From: Pollutimonas bauzanensis_A
Lineage (GTDB): Bacteria > Pseudomonadota > Gammaproteobacteria > Burkholderiales > Burkholderiaceae_B
Length of the DNA stretch: 30,416 nt
Direction: 5' to 3'
NCBI RefSeq assembly: GCF_040393045.1
Contig: NZ_JBEBUX010000040.1
Span: 1 to 30,416 of the forward strand
Positions 8,127 to 15,742 of this stretch are shown in pieces (the first letter of the stretch is position 1; the number at the start of each line of letters is the position of its first letter). Position numbers and translations under genes: made by a program. The notes beneath the pieces were generated by a model. The model was not told the origin of the DNA. It worked only from the letters and a program-made list of their open reading frames with translations, and searched no databases.

Positions 8127-10946
8127 CTAGCCTTTTTCCAGCAAATTACGCAGCACATACTGCATGATGCCGCCATGACGATAGTAGGCGGCTTCGCTGG
8201 GCGTATCGATGCGCAGCAACGCCTCGAACTCGACATTGCCCGCCCTGACCTTGACTGTCGCAGGAGTAAGGCCATCGTTCAGCGCGGTGATCCCTTCAAT
8301 GTCGAAGACCTCTTCGCCTGTCAGGCCCAATGTCTGGGCGTTTTGACCTTCGGCGTACTGCAAGGGCAAGACCCCCATACCCAGCAGATTGGAACGGTGA
8401 ATACGCTCGTAGGATTCCGCAATGACGGCGCGCACCCCTAGCAGCACCGTACCCTTGGCGGCCCAGTCCCTGGATGAGCCCGAACCGTATTCCTTGCCCG
8501 CAAGGATGACCAGCGGCGTATTGGCGGCCAGATAGGCCCGGGATGCTTCGAAGATGGTGGAGACCGGGGCACTCGCCTGAGTAAAGTCGCGCGTGTAGCC
8601 GCCTTCGGTTTCGGGCGCCAGTTGATTCCGCAGCCTGACGTTGGCAAACGTACCCCGTATCATCACCTCGTGGTTGCCACGGCGCGAGCCGTAGGAATTA
8701 AAGTCTTGCGGCGCGACGCCGTGCCCGGTCAGGTAGACCGCCGCTGGCGAATTCTTGGCAATCGAGCCCGCCGGACTGATATGGTCGGTAGTCACCGAAT
8801 CCCCCAGCTTGGCCAGCACCCGTGCGCCAAAAATATTCGTAACTGGCTCGGGATGGCGCGGCATGTTTTCGAAATAAGGCGGCTTGCGCACGTAGGTTGA
8901 CGCTGCCTCCCATTCGAAAATATCGCCCTGTGGCGTGGGCAACTGCTGCCAGCGCTGGTCGCCCGCGAACACATCGGCGTAACCATTTTTGAACATATCC
9001 GAAACAATGGATGACTCGACCACCAGCGCCACCTCGGCAGCTGTCGGCCATATATCCTTCAGGTAAACGTTATGGTTGTCGTGATCGACGCCTATCGGGT
9101 CATTGAACAAGTCGATATCCATCGTCCCCGCCAATGCATACGCCACCACCAGTGGCGGCGACATGAGATAGTTCATTTTGACTTCGGCGTGAATACGGCC
9201 TTCGAAGTTCCGGTTACCCGAGAGCACCGATACTACCGACAAGTCTTGCTCGGCAACTGCTTTGCTGACTTCGGGAATCAGGGGGCCTGAATTACCAATA
9301 CACGTGGTACAGCCGTAGCCCACCAAATTAAAGCCCAGTGCTTCGAGATAAGGCGTAAGCCCTGCCCGGTCGTAGTAATCGGTGACGACCCTGGACCCCG
9401 GCGCCAGACTGGTCTTGACCCACGGCTTGCGGTTCAGCCCTTTCTCGACAGCCTTCTTGGCCAACAACGCGGCGGCAATCATGACCGTAGGGTTGGACGT
9501 ATTGGTACATGATGTGATCGCCGCAATCACGACCGACCCGTGGTCGATCTGCCCTCTCGTACCATCGCCAAACGTGACCACTATCGGCTCACGCCGCCGC
9601 CTGCCGCTGACCGGCGCCTCATCGGTATGGTCGGTAGGTTGCGCCGAGCGGCGGTCGGAATCGCTATAAGAAGGAGGATCGGATGCGGGAAACGATTCCG
9701 CCACGGCTTTATCGTAGCCCTGCTGAACCTGATCGGGTTCATCCACATAAGTGGCCAGCGCACCGCGAAATGCCTGCTTGGAATCCGCCAACGAGATGCG
9801 ATCCTGAGGACGTTTAGGCCCGGCGATAGAAGGCACAACGGTGGATAAATCCAATTCCAGACGCTCGGAATAGCGCAACTCAACCTGCGGATCGTGCCAC
9901 AGCCCCTGTTCCTTGGCATAAGCTTCGACCAGCGCAATTTGCTCGGCCGAGCGGCCGGTTAGCGCCATGTAGTTCAGCGTAACTTCGTCAATGGGGAAAA
10001 TGGCAATAGTCGAACCATATTCCGGGCTCATATTGCCTATGGTCGCGCGATTGGCCAGCGGCACCGCCGCCACGCCTGGGCCGTAGAACTCAACGAACTT
10101 GCCTACAACACGGTGTTGACGCAAGCGCTCGGTAATCGTCAAGACCAGATCGGTAGCCGTGGATCCTTCGGGCAAGGAGCCTGTCAACTTAAACCCGACG
10201 ACCCGGGGAATCAGCATGGAGATAGGCTGGCCCAGCATGGCGGCTTCGGCCTCGATACCGCCCACGCCCCAGGCAACCACACCCAAGCCATTGACCATGG
10301 GGGTATGCGAATCGGTCCCCACACAGGTATCCGGATATGCTGTTGTTACCCCGTCGTTTTCCTGCGTAAAGACAACGCGTGAAAGGTGCTCCAGATTGAC
10401 CTGGTGCACGATACCAGTTCCGGGCGGCACGACTTTAAAGTCGTGAAAGGCATTCTGACCCCAACGCAAGAACTGGTAGCGCTCGAGGTTACGACCATAT
10501 TCGATATCGACGTTACGCTCAAACGCCGTGTTCGAACCGAAAACATCCACGATCACAGAGTGATCAATGACCAGTTCGACCGGCGCCAGCGGATTGATAC
10601 GGGTCGGATCACCACCAAGCTGGCTCATGGCCTCGCGCATTGCGGCCAGATCGACCACGGCGGGTACACCGGTAAAGTCCTGCAAGACCACACGTGCAGG
10701 CGTGAAGGCGATTTCGCGGCTAGGCTGCGCATCGGCGTCCCAAGCGGCAAGGGCGTTGATATCGTCGGCGGTGATGTCTGCGCCATTTTCCGTGCGCAAT
10801 AAATTCTCAAGCAGAATTTTAAGACTGTATGGAAGGCTGGCTACATCAAGGCCTGCTCCGGAAATGGCGCTTAGCCGGAAAATCTCATAGGGCTTGCCTT
10901 TGACATCCAGCACACCTCGGGATCCGAAAGAATTCACACTAGCCAT
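8127..10946 (-). CDS. acnA: Aconitate hydratase A with extended linker
   Basis: TCA-cycle enzyme that isomerises citrate and isocitrate using a [4Fe-4S] cluster; the AcnA/IRP1 type is the more oxidant-stable form. The 939-residue product has the cluster ligands Cys480 (AITSCTNTSNP), Cys546 and Cys549 (GYGCTTCIGNSGPL), and C-terminal domain 4 motifs (GSSRDWAAKG, RIHRSNL). Spacing between ligands equals that of E. coli AcnA (435, 501, 504), but everything after about residue 400 is shifted by 45 residues. This reflects a polar insertion at about 399-455 that contains SFPASDPPS and an Arg-rich stretch. ATG 10946 has a perfect AGGAGGT 6 nt upstream; the frame continues to 10973 without that support. 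Confidence 0.97.
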   Translation of the reverse strand: MASVNSFGSRGVLDVKGKPYEIFRLSAISGAGLDVASLPYSLKILLENLLRTENGADITADDINALAAWDADAQPSREIAFTPARVVLQDFTGVPAVVDLAAMREAMSQLGGDPTRINPLAPVELVIDHSVIVDVFGSNTAFERNVDIEYGRNLERYQFLRWGQNAFHDFKVVPPGTGIVHQVNLEHLSRVVFTQENDGVTTAYPDTCVGTDSHTPMVNGLGVVAWGVGGIEAEAAMLGQPISMLIPRVVGFKLTGSLPEGSTATDLVLTITERLRQHRVVGKFVEFYGPGVAAVPLANRATIGNMSPEYGSTIAIFPIDEVTLNYMALTGRSAEQIALVEAYAKEQGLWHDPQVELRYSERLELDLSTVVPSIAGPKRPQDRISLADSKQAFRGALATYVDEPDQVQQGYDKAVAESFPASDPPSYSDSDRRSAQPTDHTDEAPVSGRRRREPIVVTFGDGTRGQIDHGSVVIAAITSCTNTSNPTVMIAAALLAKKAVEKGLNRKPWVKTSLAPGSRVVTDYYDRAGLTPYLEALGFNLVGYGCTTCIGNSGPLIPEVSKAVAEQDLSVVSVLSGNRNFEGRIHAEVKMNYLMSPPLVVAYALAGTMDIDLFNDPIGVDHDNHNVYLKDIWPTAAEVALVVESSIVSDMFKNGYADVFAGDQRWQQLPTPQGDIFEWEAASTYVRKPPYFENMPRHPEPVTNIFGARVLAKLGDSVTTDHISPAGSIAKNSPAAVYLTGHGVAPQDFNSYGSRRGNHEVMIRGTFANVRLRNQLAPETEGGYTRDFTQASAPVSTIFEASRAYLAANTPLVILAGKEYGSGSSRDWAAKGTVLLGVRAVIAESYERIHRSNLLGMGVLPLQYAEGQNAQTLGLTGEEVFDIEGITALNDGLTPATVKVRAGNVEFEALLRIDTPSEAAYYRHGGIMQYVLRNLLEKG

Positions 10947-10952
10947 GACATC

Positions 10953-10960
10953 ACCTCCTA
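10953..10960 (-). promoter_or_regulatory. Strong Shine-Dalgarno of acnA
   Basis: On the minus strand AGGAGGTGATGTC immediately precedes ATG 10946. The full anti-SD complement (AGGAGGT) at 6-nt spacing fixes the start at MASVNSF and rules out the upstream in-frame alternative at 10973. Confidence 0.85.
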
Positions 10961-11017
10961 TCTGTAGAAACATTTACCCAGTCCGCAACTTTTCACTTAG
11001 GGACGGTTCACCCACCT

Positions 11018-11046
11018 ACCATATCATGATGACTTCGATCTGTTAA
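11018..11046 (-). promoter_or_regulatory. Candidate sigma-70 promoter of acnA
   Basis: On the minus strand TTAACA (11046-11041) is followed after exactly 17 bp by TATGGT (11023-11018). A start near 11011 would give a leader of about 65 nt ending in the strong acnA ribosome-binding site. Prediction by eye only. Confidence 0.45.
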
Positions 11047-11241
11047 CAATGGCCCTATCTGCGTGGCACGTCAATGCTGCCGGCACCCAGCATGCCTGAC
11101 ACCAGCGGACTCTCGAAAATGCCGATCATCCGGATCTTGCTACGCGGTATATGCGATTTTTGCTCCGCGTGTCAGGCCCTAGGGGACGATCAATACCTGC
11201 ATCCACGATAGATACACAGGATCGTCCAATAATTCATATCG
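11047..11241. other. Non-coding gap between acnA promoter and composite repeat
   Basis: I see no convincing gene here. An inverted repeat GGACGATC (11184-11191) / GATCGTCC (11220-11227), 8-bp arms 28 nt apart, lies just outside the large palindrome. Short frames crossing this stretch have no family resemblance. Confidence 0.5.
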
Positions 11242-11468
11242 CCAGGTGCCGTGGGCTGGCTTGGGCACGGCGAATATTGAGCGCGCCGGGCAGGCAGCCT
11301 GGACTGGCGGGACAAGGGCGCACTGTTTGAGTGGGGCGTTTACGGGCAGCCAGTGGCTGCCCGTTCCCACGAGTTTGCGCCCGTCGCCAGTCCAGGCTGC
11401 CTGCCCGGGAAATCCCGCAGGGATCGCAGCGATTATTCGCCGTGTCCAAGCCAGCCCACGGCGCCTGG
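11242..11468. repeat. 227-bp composite inverted repeat
   Basis: Nested palindromes. Outer arms 11242-11276 and 11434-11468 match over 35 bp with two mismatches. Inner arms 11286-11309 and 11385-11408 match perfectly over 24 bp. The centre (11343-11363) is its own perfect palindrome with 10-bp arms (CGGGCAGCCA, TGGCTGCCCG) around one base. The right side also carries a chain of small hairpins: CGGGA-AA-TCCCG (11406-11417), ATCCC-GCA-GGGAT (11412-11424) and ATCGC-A-GCGAT (11423-11433), which the left arm lacks. Overlapping reading frames on both strands are by-products. It looks like a dispersed intergenic repeat, possibly with a second palindromic element inserted in its loop. No flanking duplication was recognised. 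Confidence 0.8.
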
Positions 11469-11516
11469 GTTAAGAATATGTACTGTTAAGAATATGCACG
11501 ATTAAGAACATGAACA
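11469..11516. repeat. Three 16-bp tandem repeats
   Basis: Consecutive 16-bp units GTTAAGAATATGTACT, GTTAAGAATATGCACG and ATTAAGAACATGAACA share the core TTAAGAAyATG. They begin at the base directly after the outer arm of the 227-bp inverted repeat. Confidence 0.75.
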
Positions 11517-11760
11517 AGCATGACCCATTACCCCAGGGTCAAAAAGAGCCAAAAACAGCATCACCTGTTTCAACGCATTACGTACCGCCCTAAGAAAACC
11601 ATACTTTGCGAAGAATCAAAAAAACTTCCCAAAAACCCCTGACAATAACCCTAGCGCCCGCAATGGCAGTCTCGGCAACGCAAGAACACGCCTTGCCTCA
11701 TCAACCACTCACCATAAACCCTACGCGGAAAATCAACCTTAAAACCTAGGACTAATCATC
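11517..11760. other. A/C-rich leader region of yceI
   Basis: This 244-bp stretch is clearly depleted in G and T on the plus strand and continues without composition break into yceI. No gene was recognised. AGGA at 11749-11752 (within CTAGGACTAATC) serves as a modest ribosome-binding site for yceI. No confident promoter boxes were found. Confidence 0.4.
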
Positions 11761-12342
11761 ATGGCCCTGAAATCAGCAATAGCCACCGCAATCGCCCTAT
11801 CCAGCCTATCTGCCGGCATTGCCTGCGCCGAACCCATCAGCTACGACATCGAACCGACCCATACCTTCGTCAACTTCGAAGTCCTGCACTCCAAAACATC
11901 AACGACACGCGCCCGTTTCGACAACGTCACCGGCACCATCGTGCTTGACCGCAAAGCCAATACCGGTAAAGCCGATATCACTATCGACGCCAACTCCGTC
12001 AGCTCCGGCATTCCAGACTTCGACGCCCACCTGAAAAACCAGGACTTCCTCGACGTCGCCAAGACCCCTACTGCCAAGTTCATCGGCACAGACTTCAGCT
12101 TCGACGGCGACAATCTCAAAGCCGTCACCGGTCAATTGACTCTGCTGGGCAAAACAGCGCCTGTCACCCTTACCGCCAGCCGTTTCAATTGCTACGATAA
12201 TCCCAGAATCAAAGCGCATGTTTGCGGCGGTGATTTCGAAACCACCATTCAGCGCAGTCAGTGGGGTATGAATTGGGGAATAGACAAAGGCATCCCTGAC
12301 GATGTTCGTCTGCTGATCCAGATCGAAGCAATACAAAAATAA
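11761..12342 (+). CDS. YceI-family periplasmic protein
   Basis: Secreted lipocalin-like protein of 193 residues; family members bind long isoprenoid or amide lipids in the periplasm. The Sec signal peptide (MALKSAIATAIALSSLSAG) is predicted to end at about ACA-EP (residue 23). The mature part has the YceI pattern: YDIEPTHTFVNFEVLHSK, FDNVTGTIVLD, ADITIDANSVSSG, HLKNQDFLDVAKTPTAKF, GQLTLLGKTAPVTL and RSQWGMNWGI. The length and order are normal. Two Cys residues (in FNCYDN and HVCGGDF) could form a disulfide. It is not linked to a cytochrome b561 gene, a frequent neighbour. The role here is unknown. Confidence 0.92.
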   Translation: MALKSAIATAIALSSLSAGIACAEPISYDIEPTHTFVNFEVLHSKTSTTRARFDNVTGTIVLDRKANTGKADITIDANSVSSGIPDFDAHLKNQDFLDVAKTPTAKFIGTDFSFDGDNLKAVTGQLTLLGKTAPVTLTASRFNCYDNPRIKAHVCGGDFETTIQRSQWGMNWGIDKGIPDDVRLLIQIEAIQK

Positions 12343-12450
12343 TCGGCCTCTTCAACGGCCCGGCTTGCGGGCGGCCCTCAAACAATGGGCTGCGCGCTTG
12401 CCATAGTCACCGCCTATCGCAGGGATCCACATAATTAACTGTTATTTTTA

Positions 12451-12469
12451 AATGATATTGATTATCATT
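12451..12469 (+). promoter_or_regulatory. Fur box
   Basis: AATGATATTGATTATCATT is a 19-bp palindrome closely matching the Fur consensus GATAATGATAATCATTATC; in the 7-1-7 model TGATATT-G-ATTATCA differs from TGATAAT-N-ATTATCA at only two positions. It lies 28 bp before the DUF2061 start codon, the position expected for iron-dependent repression of that gene. Confidence 0.8.
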
Positions 12470-12497
12470 TGACTCATTGGATTATGCGGAGAAGATC

Positions 12498-12725
12498 ATG
12501 CGGGTACTTGCTCAAAAAACCAGCCAAGTCATGCTGCACATGTCAGTTGCCTTTACTGTGACCTATGTGTTTACCGGCTCGTTAGCGACCGGAGGGGTGG
12601 CTGCCATTGTCGAGCCCGTGTGTAACGTCATACTCATGCCGCTGCACGATCGCTTGTGGAACAAGTCTGAAAAGAAGGCAAAACGCTCTGGCCCCCTGCC
12701 CGCCGCTGCCCACCAATTGGCCTGA
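12498..12725 (+). CDS. DUF2061 small membrane protein, probably Fur-regulated
   Basis: A 75-residue protein with one to two hydrophobic helices (about residues 10-50) and a Lys-rich tail. It fits the DUF2061 pattern: a helix ending YVFTGSLATGG, followed by AAIVEPVCNVILMPLHDRLWNK, where family members show VE and the HERxW-like ending. ATG 12498 has GGAG 6 nt upstream; an in-frame TTG at 12477 lacks this. The gene lies directly behind a strong Fur box, so expression in iron limitation is likely. Function is not known. It converges with the GGDEF-EAL gene 31 bp downstream. Confidence 0.75.
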   Translation: MRVLAQKTSQVMLHMSVAFTVTYVFTGSLATGGVAAIVEPVCNVILMPLHDRLWNKSEKKAKRSGPLPAAAHQLA

Positions 12726-12756
12726 GCACCGGCAGCCCCATCCCGGTCAGCCCGCT

Positions 12757-14952
12757 TCAGTGGGCAGCGTTGCCCGGCATAATCCGTTTTTTATAGACGC
12801 TTAAAGGCGCGACCAGCATTTTCGCCAACTCATTCGATGGCACAGGCTGGCTAAAGTAGTAGCCCTGCATTTCATCGCAACCGTTAGCCTGCAAGAACAA
12901 TGCCTGCTCCAGCGTCTCTACGCCCTCTGCCACGACCGCCAAATCCAGACCCCGGGCCATGGCAATGATAGCCCTGGTAATCGCAGCATCATTAGTATCA
13001 TGGCTAATATCTTTAATGAAAGAACGATCGATTTTCAAGACATCGATAGGGAAACGTTTCAGGCAACTTAGTGATGAGTAGCCTGTTCCGAAATCGTCGA
13101 TCGCCAGCACAACACCCAACTCAGACAATGACTGCAAGGCAGTCACTGCCGCTTCGATATCCTGCATAACTGTGCTTTCAGTGATTTCCAGTTCCAGACG
13201 ATTGGGGTCAAGGCTGGTATCGTCCAGTACCTGCCGAATCTGGCTCGCCAGATTGGGTTGCTGAAACTGCTTGGCCGACAAGTTCACCGATAACCGCGGC
13301 TGCGGCAATCCCTGCTTGTGCCATTTTTGCGACTGCTCACAGGCTCGCCTTAACACCCACATGCCAATTGCATCGATACAGCCATTTTCTTCCGCAAGAG
13401 GAATGAAAGCGGCTGGCGCTACCCTGCCCAATACGGGGTGATCCCACCTGACCAGCGCCTCCACACCAACCACTTCGCCGGTTTTGAAGCTGACTTTAGG
13501 TTGATAATGAATAATCAGTTCGTCATTCTCGACAGCATGATGCAAAGAACTTTCCATCAATTGCTGCTCTCGAATGTCGCTTTCCATATCCGCCGTATGG
13601 AAGCGATAGGAATTGCGCGAGCTTCTTTTCACGCTGCCCATCGCCATATGCGCCTTTTGCAGCAGCCCGCTTTCAGTCGTTTCATCCGCGGGAAACAAAG
13701 TGATCCCTATGCTCGCGCTTAACAGGATCTCGTGCCCCTGAATACGGAATGGCACGCGCATTTGCTGCAAAAGCTTTTCAGCCAGCAGCGCCGCCCTTTG
13801 CCCATCGGAAATCCGGGTTTGCAAAATAATGAACTCATCACCTGCCTGGCGCGCCAGCATATCGCCTGCCGACAGAACTCGTGCGATACGACTTGCGCTC
13901 TCCCGGATCACGGTGTCGCCTACCCCATGGCCAAAAGTTGCGTTGATTTTCTTGAAAGCGTCGATACCCAGAAAAAACACGGCCAGGATGCCACCGCTAT
14001 GACCCGTATCGACAATAGCGTCACGCAGTCTTTGCACGGCCAGCCCGCGGTTAGGCAAACCGGTAAGACTGTCATGCGTAAGGTGTTCCCGACGCGACTG
14101 CTCAGAACGGCGAAGCTGCTGATAAGAAGCCTGCATTCCGTCCACCACAATAGCGTAGTACAGATACATACAGCCAATAATTTTATAGATATGGCCGACA
14201 ACATTCGGCAAGTCGTCAGGCTGATGATAAAAGGTGAGGCAAATTTCGCTTAGCGCCATCAGTATCGCAGCCAGCACCAAATACTCGGCCTTCCGATGCG
14301 CCATGCGCCGCAGCAAGACTACCGCTGCCAATATATAAAGCGCGGCCACGACGTATTCAGCCACGATTTTGGAAGTCGTCAGGCCCTGCCCTTCGATAAA
14401 CAGAGGCGGAACGACATCGGGCCTATACAGGACCAGCCAGTACACCAGCATGGTTATTGTCATTGCACCGGCGACGGCAAAATAACGAATGCGAGCATCA
14501 ACATACAGTGCCCACGGCAGAAGCGCCACCAATAACAAGGCGCTAGCGCTGATAAGACGCGCCGCCAACCAGAAAGCGATGCCTTTGGACTGAGAATTCG
14601 GCGTTACAAAATCCGGCATGCCATTCAACGACAGCAAGTGGCCCAAATCCAACAGCCCAACAGCCAAAAATGCGGCTGAAAACACTATGACACTGCATGA
14701 CACTCTGTTACCAGATTGATGGCAACCGAGCGCAAAGATCATGGCGGCTACCACTGCCGCGAATCCTTCCATTGCTGTGTGCAGCGGCAAATATGCCGCG
14801 CCTAAGCGCACGAACATAGCGACATCGCTAATGGCCAACCACGCTATTGGCAAGGTAAACAGCAACGCGATGCCCGTCACACGCCAGATGCTGGCATTCC
14901 CGACTGACGCGCCACTAAACGCGTTGTTTCGGATGCATGATCCTTTAGTCAT
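12757..14952 (-). CDS. Membrane c-di-GMP regulator: MASE3-GGDEF-EAL
   Basis: A 731-residue inner-membrane protein. The N-terminal 265 residues hold about eight hydrophobic segments fitting the MASE3 sensor (LHTAMEGFAAVVAAMIFALGC, LLDLGHLLSLNGMPDF). The GGDEF domain spans about 290-455: the signature is AGDEF (370-374), but the first metal-binding Asp of DxDxFK is Gly329 (GIDAFKKIN), and no RxxD I-site precedes the signature. The EAL domain (about 470-720) looks complete: VEALVRW with Glu498, NLSAKQF, LEITES, IDDFGTGYSSL, LKIDRSF and VVAEGVET. A net phosphodiesterase with a regulatory GGDEF is the best reading. The frame opens at GTG 14970; ATG 14952 is chosen although neither has a clear ribosome-binding site. 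Confidence 0.93.
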   Translation of the reverse strand: MTKGSCIRNNAFSGASVGNASIWRVTGIALLFTLPIAWLAISDVAMFVRLGAAYLPLHTAMEGFAAVVAAMIFALGCHQSGNRVSCSVIVFSAAFLAVGLLDLGHLLSLNGMPDFVTPNSQSKGIAFWLAARLISASALLLVALLPWALYVDARIRYFAVAGAMTITMLVYWLVLYRPDVVPPLFIEGQGLTTSKIVAEYVVAALYILAAVVLLRRMAHRKAEYLVLAAILMALSEICLTFYHQPDDLPNVVGHIYKIIGCMYLYYAIVVDGMQASYQQLRRSEQSRREHLTHDSLTGLPNRGLAVQRLRDAIVDTGHSGGILAVFFLGIDAFKKINATFGHGVGDTVIRESASRIARVLSAGDMLARQAGDEFIILQTRISDGQRAALLAEKLLQQMRVPFRIQGHEILLSASIGITLFPADETTESGLLQKAHMAMGSVKRSSRNSYRFHTADMESDIREQQLMESSLHHAVENDELIIHYQPKVSFKTGEVVGVEALVRWDHPVLGRVAPAAFIPLAEENGCIDAIGMWVLRRACEQSQKWHKQGLPQPRLSVNLSAKQFQQPNLASQIRQVLDDTSLDPNRLELEITESTVMQDIEAAVTALQSLSELGVVLAIDDFGTGYSSLSCLKRFPIDVLKIDRSFIKDISHDTNDAAITRAIIAMARGLDLAVVAEGVETLEQALFLQANGCDEMQGYYFSQPVPSNELAKMLVAPLSVYKKRIMPGNAAH

Positions 14953-15156
14953 TACGAAAACACATCCCACTATTCACAGCGCGTGTACCGAAATTAAAAA
15001 AACAGGTTTATCAAGATCAAGGCATTCAGCGCCCAGATTCTTCATTAACATTGAAGATATTGAATCCAGCATTTATGCGAAAGTAACATTAAGCTGACTA
15101 AAAATGTGCTCTCCGGCCAATTATTGCGCCGTATTAGGATGCCGCGAATTATCCGA
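14953..15156. other. Non-coding gap upstream of the GGDEF-EAL gene
   Basis: About 200 bp of AT-rich sequence that should contain the promoter of the minus-strand GGDEF-EAL gene. I could not pick out boxes with confidence and see no small gene. Confidence 0.4.
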
Positions 15157-15185
15157 TTGATGTCCTAGGGAAATCACCGTATAAA
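15157..15185 (+). promoter_or_regulatory. Probable sigma-70 promoter of the cold-shock gene
   Basis: TTGATG (15157-15162), a 17-bp spacer and TATAAA (15180-15185) make a strong promoter match. It predicts a start near 15193 and an untranslated leader of about 250 nt before the cold-shock start at 15446, as expected for a CspA-type gene with a structured leader. Confidence 0.55.
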
Positions 15186-15192
15186 ATCCTAT

Positions 15193-15445
15193 TTCCCCAG
15201 GCGGCAGGGGCATAAAACCCGTATTCATAAGGCCCAGGTGTTGTAAAGCCCACTACTTCGTAACCTAAAGTAGCTTTTCGGTCTGGACTTTATTCTCTGA
15301 TAGGATTACATTCCTGCATAGGTTTTCAAGTTCGTTGAAGTTAGCACAAACCAGTACCAGAAAAACTGTACTTTTTTGCTCATATCTCCACGCCTTGACA
15401 GTCTTTTGCAGAGCATGTCGCTCGTCTTTTTAGGGATCGCAAGAA
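15193..15445 (+). promoter_or_regulatory. Long 5' leader of the cold-shock gene
   Basis: No open reading frame fits here. Small potential hairpins include CTACT (15250-15254) with AGTAG further on, and AGTAC (15353-15357) / GTACT (15368-15372) followed by T6, which resembles a weak attenuator. A second TTGACA occurs near 15395. CspA-type mRNAs often fold differently at low temperature through such leaders; here that is an inference. Confidence 0.4.
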
Positions 15446-15655
15446 ATGGCAACAGAAACTGGTATTGTTAAATGGTTTAACAACGAAAAGGGCTTCGGCT
15501 TTATTACTCCTGAAGCTGGTGGCAAAGATTTGTTTGCACACCACACCGACATCGTCGGCACAGGCTACAAATCGCTCGAAGAAAACCAACGTGTTTCTTA
15601 CGAAGCAGCTGAAGGCCAAAAAGGCCCACAAGCCAAAAACATCCAAGTTATCTAA
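15446..15655 (+). CDS. CspA-family cold-shock protein
   Basis: A 69-residue OB-fold RNA/ssDNA chaperone. The RNP1 motif KGFGFI (residues 15-20) and RNP2-like LFAHHTDI are present; family members more commonly read VFVHxSxI, so the HHTD variant is a mild divergence found in beta-proteobacterial Csps. The start is ATG 15446 with AGGG 10 nt upstream. A strong promoter, a leader of about 250 nt and an intrinsic terminator directly after the gene make it a single-gene transcript. A frame overlapping it on either strand is a by-product of its codon usage. Confidence 0.96.
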   Translation: MATETGIVKWFNNEKGFGFITPEAGGKDLFAHHTDIVGTGYKSLEENQRVSYEAAEGQKGPQAKNIQVI

Positions 15656-15669
15656 GATAACTGGTTGAT

Positions 15670-15698
15670 AAAAAGCCCGCTTTCGAGCGGGCTTTTTT
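15670..15698 (+). terminator. Intrinsic terminator of the cold-shock gene
   Basis: AAAAGCCCGC-TTTC-GAGCGGGC followed by TTTTTT, 15 bp after the stop codon. It is a GC-rich stem with a U-tract, a textbook rho-independent terminator. Confidence 0.93.
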
Positions 15699-15742
15699 CA
15701 TGATCACTTCTTTTGCACCCATCGTTTCAGGAAAACATCGTC

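Noticed and set aside
11242..11468. Possibility of an insertion sequence
   Set aside because: No transposase frame, no target-site duplication and no room for one. It was kept as a non-coding repeat.
11179..11473. Short frames on both strands within the composite palindrome
   Set aside because: They mirror each other because the DNA is palindromic, lack recognisable protein character, and have no ribosome-binding sites.
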